From Winogradskyella sp. KYW1333 (GTDB lineage Bacteria; Bacteroidota; Bacteroidia; Flavobacteriales; Flavobacteriaceae), in assembly GCF_003335675.1 (NCBI RefSeq), contig NZ_QPHL01000017.1, positions 636,900-700,899 of the forward strand: a DNA stretch of 64,000 bases, written 5' to 3'. Both the position numbers and the translations under genes were made by a program. This document shows, piece after piece, positions 36,874 through 47,646 of this stretch. How positions within the stretch are numbered: position 1 is the first letter of the stretch; each line of letters starts with the position of its first letter. The notes beneath the pieces are model-generated. The model was not told where the DNA came from and searched no databases. It saw nothing but the letters and a program-made list of their open reading frames with translations.

Positions 36874-37190
36874 AGAAAAATATCTATAGCATATTACGTG
36901 GCAAATTTCTCATAAGTGATGATTCGTTCAAAAATTGGCGCATTATCATTTTTGTTTCTGTACTAGCAGTTGTAATGATTGCAAGTTCTCATAGTGCCGA
37001 TAAAAAAGTACATGATATTGCAAGATTGACAAATGAAGTGAAAGAATTAAGGTCTGCATTTGTTGATGGGCGTTCAAAATTAATGCGCTTGAAGATGGAA
37101 TCAACCATTATCAATAAAGTGGCAGATAAGGGTATTGAAATTTCTGAAATACCACCAAAAAAAATAAAAGTTAAATCACAAAGTGAGTAA
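36870..37190 (+). CDS. ftsL: FtsL-like divisome protein
   Basis: FtsL is a bitopic membrane protein of the FtsQLB division complex. The 106-residue product has a cytosolic N-terminus, one membrane helix (about 26-41, IIIFVSVLAVVMIASS), and a periplasmic heptad-rich segment (ARLTNEVKELRSAFVDGRSK) expected to be a coiled coil. Sequence conservation is low in this family. The assignment rests on topology and on its place between rsmH and the division penicillin-binding protein. It overlaps rsmH by 4 bases. Confidence 0.85.
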   Translation: MKKNIYSILRGKFLISDDSFKNWRIIIFVSVLAVVMIASSHSADKKVHDIARLTNEVKELRSAFVDGRSKLMRLKMESTIINKVADKGIEISEIPPKKIKVKSQSE

Positions 37191-37197
37191 TTAGATA

Positions 37198-39207
37198 TTG
37201 GCAACTACAGAAACTAACATATTAAATAGATTATACTTTGTTTCGGGATCGTTATTTGTTTTTGCGCTTGCTGTTGTGTTTAAGTTATGCAGTATTCAGT
37301 TTATTCAAGGTGACGGATACAGGGAGTTAGCGGAGAAGAGAACAGTAAAAGATTTTGAGATACCTGCAAATAGAGGTAACGTGTATTCTGCTGATGGTAG
37401 TTTATTAGCAACTTCAATTCCGAAATACGATGTTGGGATTGATCCAGTGACTTCATCTAATAAAAATTTCGAGGCATATATCAGGCCTTTATGTGATTCT
37501 CTCCAGGCGTTCACGGGTGAATCGGCCTCTAGTTTTCAAAGCAAATTGAGAAAGGCAAGAGAAACCGACAACCAATATGTTTTGTTGGCAAGAGATTTAT
37601 CCTATTCAGATTTTATAAGATTCAGGGAATTTCCTTTGTTGAATCTTGGAGCAATCAGAGGTGGATTTGTATTTAGTCAAAAGACCAAACGTGAACATCC
37701 AATGGGTAGAATCGCCGAGCGGTCTATTGGTTATGAAAAAATTGACGAAAATGGTTATGCAACTAGAGTTGGTATTGATGGTGCTTTTGGAATAAAGTAT
37801 TTAAGAGGTGAAAACGGCAAGCGTTTAAAGCAGAAAATAGGTAATGGCCAGTGGAAACCAATTGCAGATTTTAATCAGATAGAACCAAAAGATGGATATG
37901 ATGTATATACTACTATAGATGTAAACATTCAAGACATAGCACATCATGCCTTGCTTGGTCAATTAGAATATTATAAGGCAGACCATGGTTGTGTCGTTGT
38001 TATGGATGTTAAGACAGGTGAAATTAAGGCGATATCTAATTTAGGTAGAAATAAAAATGGTTTCTACTATGAAAGATTAAACTATGCCGTTGGTGAAAGC
38101 CATGAACCAGGTTCTACATTTAAGCTAATGGCATTGGCCTCAGGATTGGAGGACAAGTTGATTGATACCAGTGATGTTGTTGATACGGAAAAAGGTATTC
38201 TTTCCTTCTATGGAAATAAGGTAAGAGATTCAAGAAATGGTGGTTATGGAAAAATTACAGTAGCTGAGGCATTTGAAGTTTCTTCAAATACAGGAATTGT
38301 TAAGGCGATAGATAACGCCTATCGAAAAAATCCTTCAAAGTTTGTTGATAGGTTATATTCAATGAATTTGAATGATAGTTTGGCGTTACCAATTATCGGT
38401 GAGCCAAGCCCTATAATACCCGATCCTAGAATTAAAAATGGCCGGTGGAGTGGTATAGCCTTACAATGGATGGCCTATGGTTATGGTGTCTCCTTTACGC
38501 CATTGCAAACATTGACGTTTTACAACGCTATTGCAAATGATGGGGTAATGGTTAAACCAAGATTTTTAAAAGAAGTAAGAAAGTTTGACAAGGTAATTGT
38601 GCCTTTTGAAAAAGAGATAATCAATCCAAAAATATGCTCAGAGCCAACCGTTAAAAAGCTACAAGCACTTTTGAAAAATGTCGTTGAGAAAAAGCATGGA
38701 ACAGGACATCGTCTTTACTCAGATAACTTCTCAATGGCCGGTAAAACAGGGACATGTCAAAAAGATTATGCAACCAAGGACAAATTAAATTATATATCCT
38801 CGTTTGCTGGATTTTTTCCTGCCGACAATCCTAAGTATTCGTGTATTGTTGTTATACATGAGCCAGATAAAAGTGTTGGGTATTATGGTGCGGACGTGTC
38901 TGGTCCTGTCTTTAAACGAATTGCACAAAAAATTTATACTGATACTCCAATAATTGAGGAGGTTCAATCTCTAGATTTCAAAAATGATGTTGTCAATGAA
39001 GATTTTGGTCACTATAACGACATGGCTAATAAGTACAAACAGTTAATGCCATATGTTGTGGGAATGCCAGCAATGGATGCTGTTGCTTTATTAGAGAATC
39101 TTCAGGTAAATGTAAAATTAAATGGCAGTGGAGTTGTTAGAAAGCAGTCAATCGATAAGCATCAAAAATTAAAGCCAAATCAAACTATTGTTCTCGAGGC
39201 ATCATGA
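37198..39207 (+). CDS. ftsI: Division-type class B penicillin-binding protein with PASTA domain
   Basis: This transpeptidase cross-links septal peptidoglycan. The start must be TTG at 37198, because an in-frame TAG lies six bases upstream and no ATG fits before the membrane anchor (about 10-28). The dimerisation/pedestal region follows (RGNVYSADGSLLATS). The transpeptidase domain has SxxK in EPGSTFKLM (Ser about 304), SxN in EVSSNTGIVK (about 362) and KTG in MAGKTGTCQ (about 517). A single PASTA domain closes the protein (MPYVVGMPAMDAVALLENLQ onward), a feature of Bacteroidota FtsI/SpoVD-like forms. It ends 4 bases inside murE. Length 669. Confidence 0.93.
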   Translation: MATTETNILNRLYFVSGSLFVFALAVVFKLCSIQFIQGDGYRELAEKRTVKDFEIPANRGNVYSADGSLLATSIPKYDVGIDPVTSSNKNFEAYIRPLCDSLQAFTGESASSFQSKLRKARETDNQYVLLARDLSYSDFIRFREFPLLNLGAIRGGFVFSQKTKREHPMGRIAERSIGYEKIDENGYATRVGIDGAFGIKYLRGENGKRLKQKIGNGQWKPIADFNQIEPKDGYDVYTTIDVNIQDIAHHALLGQLEYYKADHGCVVVMDVKTGEIKAISNLGRNKNGFYYERLNYAVGESHEPGSTFKLMALASGLEDKLIDTSDVVDTEKGILSFYGNKVRDSRNGGYGKITVAEAFEVSSNTGIVKAIDNAYRKNPSKFVDRLYSMNLNDSLALPIIGEPSPIIPDPRIKNGRWSGIALQWMAYGYGVSFTPLQTLTFYNAIANDGVMVKPRFLKEVRKFDKVIVPFEKEIINPKICSEPTVKKLQALLKNVVEKKHGTGHRLYSDNFSMAGKTGTCQKDYATKDKLNYISSFAGFFPADNPKYSCIVVIHEPDKSVGYYGADVSGPVFKRIAQKIYTDTPIIEEVQSLDFKNDVVNEDFGHYNDMANKYKQLMPYVVGMPAMDAVALLENLQVNVKLNGSGVVRKQSIDKHQKLKPNQTIVLEAS

Positions 39208-40667
39208 ATGTTTTAAAAGACATATTATATAAGGTCACTTTAAATGCCGTATTAGGTAGTACTGGTATTGGCATTGAAAAGATTCAATTCGATTCACGTC
39301 AAATTTCTAACAATGATGTATTTGTAGCTATAAAAGGAGTTATTTCCGATGGACATGATTATATAACTAAAGCTATTGAGTATGGCGCAATTGCAATTGT
39401 TTGCGAAGAATTACCAGATCAATTAAATGAAGAAATAACTTATGTGGAGGTTGCTAATTCAAATCAGGCATTAGCCTTTATGGCAGCAAACTTTTACGAG
39501 CATCCTTCTCAAAACTTAAAACTTGTAGGAGTAACGGGTACAAATGGTAAAACAACAGTATCAAGTCTTTTATATCAATTATTTAAAAAAGCTGGTTATA
39601 AAGTTGGATTGTTGTCTACGGTTAAGATAATGGTAGATAACAAAGAATATAAAACTGCTCATACTACACCAGATTCCTTGAGTATAAATAAGTATTTAAA
39701 GTTAATGAATGACGAAGGTGTAGAATATTGCTTCATGGAGGCAAGCTCTCATGGCATTCATCAAAGTAGAATAGAAGGGTTAAGTTTTGCTGGTGGTATT
39801 TTCACTAATCTTTCCCATGATCACTTAGATTATCATAAGTCGTTTGCTGCGTATAGGAATGTTAAAAAGACATTTTTTGATTTATTGCCAAAGACTGCAT
39901 TTGCACTTTCCAATATTGATGACAAGAATGGATTGGTAATGCTTCAGAATACCCAAGCTAAAAAATTCACTTATGCGTTGAAAAACTATGCTGATTACAG
40001 AGCTCAAATTCTTGAGAATGATTTTAGTGGTTTGCTACTAAAGCTAAACGATAATGAATTATGGACCAAGTTAATAGGGGATTTTAATGCATATAACATA
40101 TTGGCAATATACGGTACAGCTGAACTTCTAGGGCTTGAAAATAATGAGATATTAAGACTTATAAGTGAGCTGGAAAATGTAAGCGGTCGTTTTCAGTACT
40201 TTATTTCTGAAGATAGAATTACAGCAATTGTGGATTATGCACATACTCCTGATGCGTTGAAAAACGTGCTTGGAACTATAAACAGTATAAGGACCAAAAA
40301 TGAGGAGTTAATTACTGTTGTAGGTTGTGGTGGTGATAGGGATAAAACCAAAAGGCCAAAAATGGCTCATATTGCCTCAGCCTTGAGTACCAAGGTAATT
40401 TTTACTAGTGACAACCCTAGAAGTGAAGATCCTGATGCCATAATAGCAGATATGGAAAAAGGTGTTGAGCCTCAAAATTTCAAAAAGACTTTATCAATAA
40501 CAGATAGAAAGCAAGCTATTAAGACAGCTTGCCAAATGGCAACATCAAAAGATATAATCCTGGTTGCTGGAAAGGGACATGAAACCTATCAAGAAATAAA
40601 GGGTCAACGATTTGATTTTGATGATTATAAAACAGTCCAAGAACTATTAAAACAATTGCAAAAGTAG
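39204..40667 (+). CDS. murE: UDP-MurNAc-tripeptide synthetase MurE
   Basis: MurE adds the third residue, in these Gram-negative bacteria most likely meso-diaminopimelate, to UDP-MurNAc-L-Ala-D-Glu. The 487-residue enzyme has the ATP loop VGVTGTNGKTTVSSLLYQLF (about 110-129) and TTPDSLSINKYL near 155. DNPRSEDPDAIIADM (about 405-419) is the DNPR motif that recognises diaminopimelate, which supports that substrate over lysine. VAGKGHETYQ is near the C-terminus. It overlaps the penicillin-binding protein gene by ATGA and abuts mraY directly. Confidence 0.96.
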   Translation: MNVLKDILYKVTLNAVLGSTGIGIEKIQFDSRQISNNDVFVAIKGVISDGHDYITKAIEYGAIAIVCEELPDQLNEEITYVEVANSNQALAFMAANFYEHPSQNLKLVGVTGTNGKTTVSSLLYQLFKKAGYKVGLLSTVKIMVDNKEYKTAHTTPDSLSINKYLKLMNDEGVEYCFMEASSHGIHQSRIEGLSFAGGIFTNLSHDHLDYHKSFAAYRNVKKTFFDLLPKTAFALSNIDDKNGLVMLQNTQAKKFTYALKNYADYRAQILENDFSGLLLKLNDNELWTKLIGDFNAYNILAIYGTAELLGLENNEILRLISELENVSGRFQYFISEDRITAIVDYAHTPDALKNVLGTINSIRTKNEELITVVGCGGDRDKTKRPKMAHIASALSTKVIFTSDNPRSEDPDAIIADMEKGVEPQNFKKTLSITDRKQAIKTACQMATSKDIILVAGKGHETYQEIKGQRFDFDDYKTVQELLKQLQK

Positions 40668-41909
40668 ATGCTGTATTACTTATTTGAATATTTAGAACAA
40701 CAATTCCAATTTCCAGGTGCAACCTTGTTTGGTTTCTTGACTTTTAGAGCAGCAATGGCAATTATTTTATCACTACTTATTTCTACAATTTTTGGTAAGC
40801 GAATAATTAGGTTCTTACAAAGACAACAGGTTGGTGAAACCATTAGAGATTTGGGATTAGAAGGTCAGGCAGAAAAAGCCGGTACACCAACAATGGGTGG
40901 TATCATAATTATTCTGGCAACCCTTATTCCGGTTTTACTATTAGCGCGACTTGAGAATATTTACGTCATATTACTCATTGTTACAACAATTTGGATGGGA
41001 ACCATTGGTTTTATTGATGATTACATTAAAAAATTTAAAAATGATAAGGAAGGTCTAAAGGGAAGATTTAAAGTCTTAGGCCAAGTAGGGTTAGGGATAA
41101 TAGTAGGTGTAACACTTTATTTTCACGAAGATGTTACCATTAAGGAAAAGCTTCCAATTGAACAACAAAAGGTATTACTGGCAGAAAATCCAGATTTACC
41201 TGCAACCAAGCTTTTTGAAACTGAAGAAAAATCTACTAAAACAACAATCCCATTCGTTAAAGGAAATGAATTTGACTATTCTAGTTTAATAACATGGATA
41301 AGTCCAGAATTAGAAAAATATGCCTGGATCATATTCATTTTGGTTAGTATTTTTATAATTACTGCTGTATCCAATGGTGCAAATTTAACCGATGGAATAG
41401 ATGGTTTAGCAGCAGGTTCTTCAGCTATAATTGTATTGACTCTTGGAATTTTTGCATGGGTTTCAGGTAACATTATCTTTTCAGAATACTTAAACATAAT
41501 GTATATACCTCATGTAGAGGAGATCACTATTTACATCGCGGCCTTTGTTGGAGCTTTGGTAGGCTTTTTATGGTACAATGCTTATCCAGCTGAAGTTTTC
41601 ATGGGAGATACGGGAAGTTTAACTATTGGCGGTATAATAGCTGTCATTGCCATTGCTGTTAGAAAGGAATGGTTAATACCTGTTTTATGTGGCATTTTCC
41701 TCGCTGAGAATTTATCTGTTGTAATGCAGGTAAGCTACTTTAAATATACACGGAAAAAATACGGAGAAGGTAGGCGAATATTTAAGATGTCACCTCTGCA
41801 CCATCATTATCAAAAATCAGGATATCACGAGAGTAAAATTGTTACACGATTTTGGATTATAGGAATACTCTTGGCTATTATTTCTATAGTCACATTGAAG
41901 ATAAGATAA
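40668..41909 (+). CDS. mraY: Phospho-N-acetylmuramoyl-pentapeptide transferase
   Basis: MraY transfers phospho-MurNAc-pentapeptide to undecaprenyl phosphate, making lipid I in the inner membrane. The 413-residue protein carries the family motifs [13 protein letters not shown] (about 70-82), FIDDYIKK (about 121-128), [14 protein letters not shown] (about 238-251), [12 protein letters not shown] (about 308-319) and [15 protein letters not shown] near the end. Compared with E. coli it is longer because of a polar loop at about 165-200 ([15 protein letters not shown]), usual in Bacteroidota. It starts on the base after the murE stop and its stop overlaps the murD ATG by one base. Confidence 0.96.
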   Translation: MLYYLFEYLEQQFQFPGATLFGFLTFRAAMAIILSLLISTIFGKRIIRFLQRQQVGETIRDLGLEGQAEKAGTPTMGGIIIILATLIPVLLLARLENIYVILLIVTTIWMGTIGFIDDYIKKFKNDKEGLKGRFKVLGQVGLGIIVGVTLYFHEDVTIKEKLPIEQQKVLLAENPDLPATKLFETEEKSTKTTIPFVKGNEFDYSSLITWISPELEKYAWIIFILVSIFIITAVSNGANLTDGIDGLAAGSSAIIVLTLGIFAWVSGNIIFSEYLNIMYIPHVEEITIYIAAFVGALVGFLWYNAYPAEVFMGDTGSLTIGGIIAVIAIAVRKEWLIPVLCGIFLAENLSVVMQVSYFKYTRKKYGEGRRIFKMSPLHHHYQKSGYHESKIVTRFWIIGILLAIISIVTLKIR

Positions 41910-43240
41910 TGAAGAGGTTGGTAATTCTTGGTGGTGGAGAAAGTGGAGTTGGTACTGCGCTTCTGGGAAAAGAAAAAGGATTTGAAGTTTTTGTTTCTGA
42001 TAAGGGAATAATTAAGAAAAAATATAAGGACGTTCTTTTAAATAATGAGATTGAATTTGAAGAAAAGAAGCATACAGAATTAAAAATTCTGAATGCGGAT
42101 CTTGTAATGAAAAGCCCAGGAATACCTGATAAGGTAGAACTGATTAAAAAAATCAGAACTGCTAATATCCAAGTGGTTTCTGAGATTGAATTTGCTTCAA
42201 GATATACTGATGCAACATTGGTAGCTATTACTGGTAGTAATGGTAAAACCACAACTGCAACCTTAACACATCATATTTTAAGCCAAGACCTAGATGTTGG
42301 TTTAGCTGGTAATATTGGTGATAGTTTTGCGAAGCAATTGTTAAAGGAAAATCATCAAAACTATGTGCTTGAGGTAAGTAGTTTTCAACTTGATGATATT
42401 TCTCAATTTCAACCAAAAATTGCGGTTCTAACTAATATAACATCAGATCATCTAGATCGGTACGATTATAAATTCGAAAATTATATCGCATCAAAATTCA
42501 GAATAGTAGAAAATCAAACTTCTAAAGATTATTTCATCTATGATGCTGATGATCCAATCATTACTGAATGGTTGCAAGAACATTCAATTCAATCAAAATT
42601 ATTGCCTTTTTCATTGAAAAATGAGATAAAAGAAGGTGCTTATTACAATAACAATGAGATAACGATAATAATAGATAACAACAAGCTAATTATGCCTACA
42701 AAAAACATTACACTAGAGGGAAAACACAACATTAAAAATGCAATGGCAGCATCTACTGTTGCACATTTATTAAAAATCAGAAAACAAACAATCAGGGAGA
42801 GCCTAGAAAATTTTCAAGGTGTTGAGCACAGGTTAGAGCATGTGCTAAAAATAAATAAGGTACAATACATAAATGACTCCAAGGCAACAAATGTAAATGC
42901 AACATATTTTGCATTGGAGAGTATGGATGCTCCTACGGTTTGGATTGTTGGAGGTGTAGATAAAGGCAATGATTATAAGGAGTTGTTTCCATTTGTCAAT
43001 GAAAAAGTTAAAGCTATCATTTGTTTAGGTGTAGACAATTCAAAGCTGTTTGAGGCTTTTGGAAATATGGTAGATATAATTGTTGAAACTCAATTTATGA
43101 GTGAGGCGGTTAAAATTGCATATAAGGTTACAGAGGCAGGTGATAATGTTTTATTGTCTCCAGCATGTGCAAGTTTTGATTTATTTGAAAATTATGAGGA
43201 TAGAGGACGTCAATTTAAGTACGCAGTACGTAATTTATAA
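41909..43240 (+). CDS. murD: UDP-N-acetylmuramoylalanine-D-glutamate ligase
   Basis: MurD adds D-glutamate to UDP-MurNAc-L-alanine. The start at 41909 ([20 protein letters not shown]) matches the conserved N-terminus and overlaps the mraY stop by one base; an in-frame ATG 57 bases earlier lies inside mraY. The ATP loop is VAITGSNGKTTTATLTHH (about 106-123). NITSDHLDRYDYKFENYIAS (about 174-193) and INDSKATNVNATYFALES (about 323-340) are the other Mur ligase landmarks, as is LLSPACASFDLFENYEDRG near the end. Length 443 is normal. Confidence 0.95.
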   Translation: MKRLVILGGGESGVGTALLGKEKGFEVFVSDKGIIKKKYKDVLLNNEIEFEEKKHTELKILNADLVMKSPGIPDKVELIKKIRTANIQVVSEIEFASRYTDATLVAITGSNGKTTTATLTHHILSQDLDVGLAGNIGDSFAKQLLKENHQNYVLEVSSFQLDDISQFQPKIAVLTNITSDHLDRYDYKFENYIASKFRIVENQTSKDYFIYDADDPIITEWLQEHSIQSKLLPFSLKNEIKEGAYYNNNEITIIIDNNKLIMPTKNITLEGKHNIKNAMAASTVAHLLKIRKQTIRESLENFQGVEHRLEHVLKINKVQYINDSKATNVNATYFALESMDAPTVWIVGGVDKGNDYKELFPFVNEKVKAIICLGVDNSKLFEAFGNMVDIIVETQFMSEAVKIAYKVTEAGDNVLLSPACASFDLFENYEDRGRQFKYAVRNL

Positions 43241-43291
43241 ATATTAATGACCATTTGAATTAGGGACTCATTTGGTTACTTAAGGTTAGGC

Positions 43292-44488
43292 ATGCAGAAA
43301 TTATTAACACAAATAAAAGGGGATAGAGCGATCTGGGCGATTGCAACGTTGTTGGCTATTTTTTCTTTTTTACCTGTATACAGTGCAGCCAGTAATTTGG
43401 CTTACACTCATGGTGCAGGTAATACCTTTTCTTTTTTTGTTAAGCATTTTATGCATTTATTTCTTGGATTTTCTATTATTTATGGAGTTCATAAGGTTCC
43501 ATATAGGTACTTTAAAGGATTGTCAATGATAATATTGCCAATTGTATTTGTATTGCTTTTGGTCACCTTATTACAGGGAACAACAATAAATGGTGCAAAT
43601 GCAAGTAGATGGATAAAAATACCCATTGTGAATATGTCCTTTCAGACATCCACACTAGCAGCTGTTGTGTTAATGGTTTATGTAGCACGTTACCTGTCTA
43701 AAATAAAGGATAAGGTTGTTTCATTTAATGAAACTATAATTCCTCTTTGGGCACCAGTATTTATAATACTTATATTAATACTTCCTGCAAATTTTTCGAC
43801 AACAGCTATCATATTTACAATGATTATGATGTTAGCATTTATAGGCGGTTACCCAGTAAAATACTTATTGATAATAATTGGAACTGGAATTTTGGCGCTT
43901 ACAATGTTTGTTCTGGTGGCAAAGGCTTTTCCTGGGGCTATGCCAAATCGAGTGGATACTTGGATGAGCAGGATTGAGAGCTTTGCTAATGGTGAGGATA
44001 CTGAGGCAGATTATCAAATTGAAAAAGCTAAAATTGCAATTGCTTCAGGAGGTATTCAAGGAGTTGGTCCTGGAAAAAGTAGGCAAAAAAACTTTTTGCC
44101 ACAATCATCTTCGGATTTCATTTTTGCAATAATCATTGAAGAATACGGCTTATTGGGTGGCCTATTCTTATTGGTACTTTATAGCTGGTTATTATTTAGA
44201 ATTGTAATTGTATCTCAAAAAGCTGATACCATTTTTGGTAAACTTTTAGTTCTAGGAGTTGGATTGCCAATTGTATTTCAAGCATTAATTAATATGGCCG
44301 TTGCTGTGGAGTTATTTCCAGTTACAGGGCAAACACTTCCTTTAATAAGTAGTGGAGGTACTTCTATTTGGATGACATGTTTGGCAATCGGAATAATTCT
44401 CAGCGTTAGCGCTAAAAGACAAGAAATAAAGAGCAAGGAAGAAACGGAAAACGATAATCCTTTAGATATTTTAAGCGAGGTGATATAA
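43292..44488 (+). CDS. ftsW: FtsW septal peptidoglycan glycosyltransferase (SEDS)
   Basis: FtsW polymerises lipid II at the septum together with the class B penicillin-binding protein. The 398-residue protein has about ten membrane helices. SEDS motifs include [12 protein letters not shown] (about 100-111), the periplasmic loop around [20 protein letters not shown] then [20 protein letters not shown] (about 238-275), and [18 protein letters not shown] near 350. The 51-base gap from murD is the longest within the core of the cluster. Its stop overlaps the murG start by one base. Confidence 0.95.
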   Translation: MQKLLTQIKGDRAIWAIATLLAIFSFLPVYSAASNLAYTHGAGNTFSFFVKHFMHLFLGFSIIYGVHKVPYRYFKGLSMIILPIVFVLLLVTLLQGTTINGANASRWIKIPIVNMSFQTSTLAAVVLMVYVARYLSKIKDKVVSFNETIIPLWAPVFIILILILPANFSTTAIIFTMIMMLAFIGGYPVKYLLIIIGTGILALTMFVLVAKAFPGAMPNRVDTWMSRIESFANGEDTEADYQIEKAKIAIASGGIQGVGPGKSRQKNFLPQSSSDFIFAIIIEEYGLLGGLFLLVLYSWLLFRIVIVSQKADTIFGKLLVLGVGLPIVFQALINMAVAVELFPVTGQTLPLISSGGTSIWMTCLAIGIILSVSAKRQEIKSKEETENDNPLDILSEVI

Positions 44489-45585
44489 TGGGGAACTATA
44501 GATTCATATTATCAGGTGGAGGTACAGGAGGACATATTTATCCTGCCATTGCTATCGCTAATGAATTAAAGGAACGCTATCCAGATGCTGAATTTTTGTT
44601 TGTGGGTGCATCCGATAGAATGGAAATGGATAAAGTACCACAAGCTGGTTATAAAATTGAAGGACTTTGGATCTCTGGAATCCAAAGAAAACTTACTATG
44701 AAGAATTTAATCTTTCCTTTTAAGCTTATTGCTAGTTTGCTTCGTTCAATGAAAATTCTAAAAACTTTTAAACCCAGTGTTGTTATTGGTACTGGAGGAT
44801 TTGCAAGTGGGCCATTATTGAAAGTTGCAACAGCTAAGAAGATACCTAGTCTCATTCAAGAGCAAAATTCTTTTCCTGGAATTACGAATCGACTTTTGGC
44901 TAAGAAGGTTGATAAAATTTGTGTCGCATATGAAGGGTTAGAGCGATTTTTCCCAAAAGACAAACTAAAACTAACCGGCAATCCAATTAGAAAAGACTTA
45001 CTTGAGCTTCAGAATAATTCAATAGAGGCAAAAGACGCCTTTAAATTGAGGCATAATAAGCATACGCTGCTTGTTTTGGGTGGTAGTTTGGGCGCACGGA
45101 GAATTAATCAACTTATTGAGCATAATATAGAATTTTTTGAAGATCAAAATGTTCAAGTAATATGGCAATGTGGTAAGTTGTATTACAATCAATATAAGAT
45201 TTACAACAAATTGGATCATATTCAAGTTCATGCGTTTTTAAACCAAATGCAAATGGCTTATGGTGCGGCAGATGTTATTATTTCTAGAGCTGGTGCTATT
45301 TCTGTATCCGAAATGTGCGTGGTGGGTAAACCGGTAATTTTTGTGCCCTCTCCCAATGTGGCAGAAGATCACCAGACAAAAAATGCAAAGGCAATTGAGG
45401 AAAAAAATGCAGCAATATTAATTATTGAAAGGGACTTGGATGCTAAATTTCAAAACGAATTTTCAGAATTAATTTCTAATGATAATAGGAGGTATGAGTT
45501 GAGTTCAAATATTAAGAAGTTGTCGCATTCAAATGCAACTAATGAAATTGTCGATGAAATTGAAAAGCTATTAGATACGGCATGA
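44488..45585 (+). CDS. murG: MurG, lipid II-forming GlcNAc transferase
   Basis: MurG adds GlcNAc from UDP-GlcNAc to lipid I on the inner face of the cytoplasmic membrane, giving lipid II. The 365-residue GT28 enzyme begins with [20 protein letters not shown] (about 8-27) and has [15 protein letters not shown] (about 97-111), [29 protein letters not shown] (about 194-208) and the C-terminal sugar-nucleotide site [17 protein letters not shown] with [14 protein letters not shown]. The ATG overlaps the ftsW stop and its own end overlaps murC by 4 bases. Confidence 0.96.
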   Translation: MGNYRFILSGGGTGGHIYPAIAIANELKERYPDAEFLFVGASDRMEMDKVPQAGYKIEGLWISGIQRKLTMKNLIFPFKLIASLLRSMKILKTFKPSVVIGTGGFASGPLLKVATAKKIPSLIQEQNSFPGITNRLLAKKVDKICVAYEGLERFFPKDKLKLTGNPIRKDLLELQNNSIEAKDAFKLRHNKHTLLVLGGSLGARRINQLIEHNIEFFEDQNVQVIWQCGKLYYNQYKIYNKLDHIQVHAFLNQMQMAYGAADVIISRAGAISVSEMCVVGKPVIFVPSPNVAEDHQTKNAKAIEEKNAAILIIERDLDAKFQNEFSELISNDNRRYELSSNIKKLSHSNATNEIVDEIEKLLDTA

Positions 45586-46934
45586 ATTTGAGTAACATAC
45601 ATAATGTGTATTTTATAGGTATTGGAGGAATTGGTATGAGTGCCATTGCACGTTATTTTGTAGCAAATGGAAAGCAAGTCGCTGGTTATGATAGAACTGA
45701 AACGGCATTAACAAAAACACTCCAGCAACTAGGTATTGAGATACACTTCAATGAAGATGTAAGCGCAATAGATAGTAAGTATAAAAACCAGGAACAGACT
45801 GTGGTTGTTTACACGCCAGCAGTACCAAGAACACATTCTGAATTGATGTTTTTTAATGATAATGATTTTAAGGTATATAAGCGATCCGAAATCTTAGGAG
45901 CAATAACACAACAAACCTACTGTTTGGCGGTTGCAGGTACTCATGGTAAGACTACTACAACGAGTATGTTGGGTCATTTACTTAACTATTGTGGAGCTCC
46001 AGTTACAGCCTTTCTTGGTGGAATAAGTGAAAATTATAATTCAAATCTAATTCTAAACGGAACGGAAATAACCGTTGTTGAGGCAGATGAGTTTGATAGA
46101 TCGTTTTTGACATTATCTCCAGATTTGGCTTGCATCACTTCAATGGATGCTGATCATTTGGATATTTATGGAGATGCATCAGAATTAAAAAAGTCATTTA
46201 AAGACTTCACTAATTGTATTAAACCAAATGGTAAACTACTTGTAAAAAATGGTTTACCACTAAATGGATTAACGTACGGAATTGAAGACTCTTCGGATTA
46301 TGCTGCACAAAACGTAAAAATAAATACTGGGAGTTATGTTTTCGATTTTAAAACACCTCTCCAAACTTATAAAGATTTCAGGCTTAGCCTACCTGGTAGA
46401 CATAATCTGTCGAATGCAATAATAGCCTTGGCGATGGCTGTCGAATACGGGTGCCCTCTCGACCAGCTCGCCAAGGGTTTAGCATCTTATAAGGGTGTTA
46501 AACGCAGATTTACCTACCAAATCAAAACTGATAGATTTGTATTTATTGATGATTATGCCCATCATCCTGAAGAGATAAATGCAGTTTATGATGCGGTTCG
46601 GGAAATGTATCCTAGTAAAGAAGTATTAGCGGTTTTTCAACCTCACTTGTTTAGCAGAACCAAAGACTTTGCAGATGAGTTTGCGCAGAGTCTTTCAAAA
46701 TTTGATGAGATTATTTTATTAGATATATATCCTGCACGTGAGGTACCAGTAGAAGGCATAAGCTCGAACTGGCTTTTAAGCAAAATTAAGAACCCAAATA
46801 AAAGATTGATTCAGAAGTCTGAGTTGATCAGTGAAATAAAAAATTCAAATGCTCAAATTGTATTAACAATAGGTGCTGGTGATATAGGCGAAGAAGTAGA
46901 ACGAATAAAAGAAGCTCTTTCAATTGCGAATTAA
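45582..46934 (+). CDS. murC: UDP-N-acetylmuramate-L-alanine ligase
   Basis: MurC adds the first residue, L-alanine, to UDP-MurNAc. The 450-residue protein starts with the nucleotide-binding [20 protein letters not shown] (about 5-24). It has [20 protein letters not shown] (about 113-132), [15 protein letters not shown] (about 167-181), [12 protein letters not shown], and [20 protein letters not shown] (about 322-341) with the conserved [16 protein letters not shown] is also typical. It overlaps murG by ATGA, and the ftsQ TTG start lies 11 bases inside its 3' end. Confidence 0.96.
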   Translation: MNLSNIHNVYFIGIGGIGMSAIARYFVANGKQVAGYDRTETALTKTLQQLGIEIHFNEDVSAIDSKYKNQEQTVVVYTPAVPRTHSELMFFNDNDFKVYKRSEILGAITQQTYCLAVAGTHGKTTTTSMLGHLLNYCGAPVTAFLGGISENYNSNLILNGTEITVVEADEFDRSFLTLSPDLACITSMDADHLDIYGDASELKKSFKDFTNCIKPNGKLLVKNGLPLNGLTYGIEDSSDYAAQNVKINTGSYVFDFKTPLQTYKDFRLSLPGRHNLSNAIIALAMAVEYGCPLDQLAKGLASYKGVKRRFTYQIKTDRFVFIDDYAHHPEEINAVYDAVREMYPSKEVLAVFQPHLFSRTKDFADEFAQSLSKFDEIILLDIYPAREVPVEGISSNWLLSKIKNPNKRLIQKSELISEIKNSNAQIVLTIGAGDIGEEVERIKEALSIAN

Positions 46935-47643
46935 ATATAACGATATAAAAATTATTGGTTTAATCTTATTGGTAGGTTTTCTTTTTGCGTTTTCTAATCA
47001 AAGAAATAGTGTCAGAAAAGTAGATTTAAAAGCACCTGTATTTATTGGTGAAAATAAATTATTCATCACTGACCAAACTGTTAGTAAATTGTTAATACAA
47101 AATCAACGGCCACTTACGGAACAACCTAAAGATATTATAGATTTGAATGAATTGGAAGTAGCCCTTAATTCTAATTCGATGATTAAAAAAGCAGAAGTGT
47201 TTATGTCAGTAGAGGGTGAGCTTTACACGGAAATTGAACAGAAACGACCTATTGCAAGAGTAAGCTCAAATGCATCGTATTACATCGATGATGATGGTTC
47301 TTATATGCCTTTATCAAGTAATTATACGGCGAGAGTTCCTTTAGTTACTGGAAACGTTAACAAAAATAGTCTTGAGACAGTTTATGAATTTGCAAGTGCT
47401 GTTGATCAAGATGAATTTTTAAAAAAACATGTCATTGAGATTCGTCAGAATGATGACAACACTATAGATTTTAGAATCCGCAAAAGTGATTTTACTGTTC
47501 ATTTAGGAACATTGAAAAAGCTTGATAAGAAAATAAACAATTTTAAGGCCTTTTACCAGAAGGCATTTAAGGATAAAATATTAGAAACTTATACACGGGT
47601 TGATCTAAAATTTGATAAACAGGTGATTTGTACCAAAAAGTAA
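46924..47643 (+). CDS. ftsQ: FtsQ-like cell division protein
   Basis: FtsQ links early and late divisome parts across the inner membrane. The 239-residue protein has a short cytosolic end, one membrane helix (about 9-23, IIGLILLVGFLFAFS), a POTRA-like region (about 40-110; SMIKKAEVFMSVEGELYTEI) and the FtsQ beta domain (EQKRPIARVSSNASYYIDDD). The start is TTG at 46924, inside murC; the first in-frame ATG would remove the membrane helix. Sequence identity to proteobacterial FtsQ would be low, but topology and position between murC and ftsA fit. Confidence 0.9.
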   Translation: MRIKYNDIKIIGLILLVGFLFAFSNQRNSVRKVDLKAPVFIGENKLFITDQTVSKLLIQNQRPLTEQPKDIIDLNELEVALNSNSMIKKAEVFMSVEGELYTEIEQKRPIARVSSNASYYIDDDGSYMPLSSNYTARVPLVTGNVNKNSLETVYEFASAVDQDEFLKKHVIEIRQNDDNTIDFRIRKSDFTVHLGTLKKLDKKINNFKAFYQKAFKDKILETYTRVDLKFDKQVICTKK

Positions 47644-47646
47644 ACT

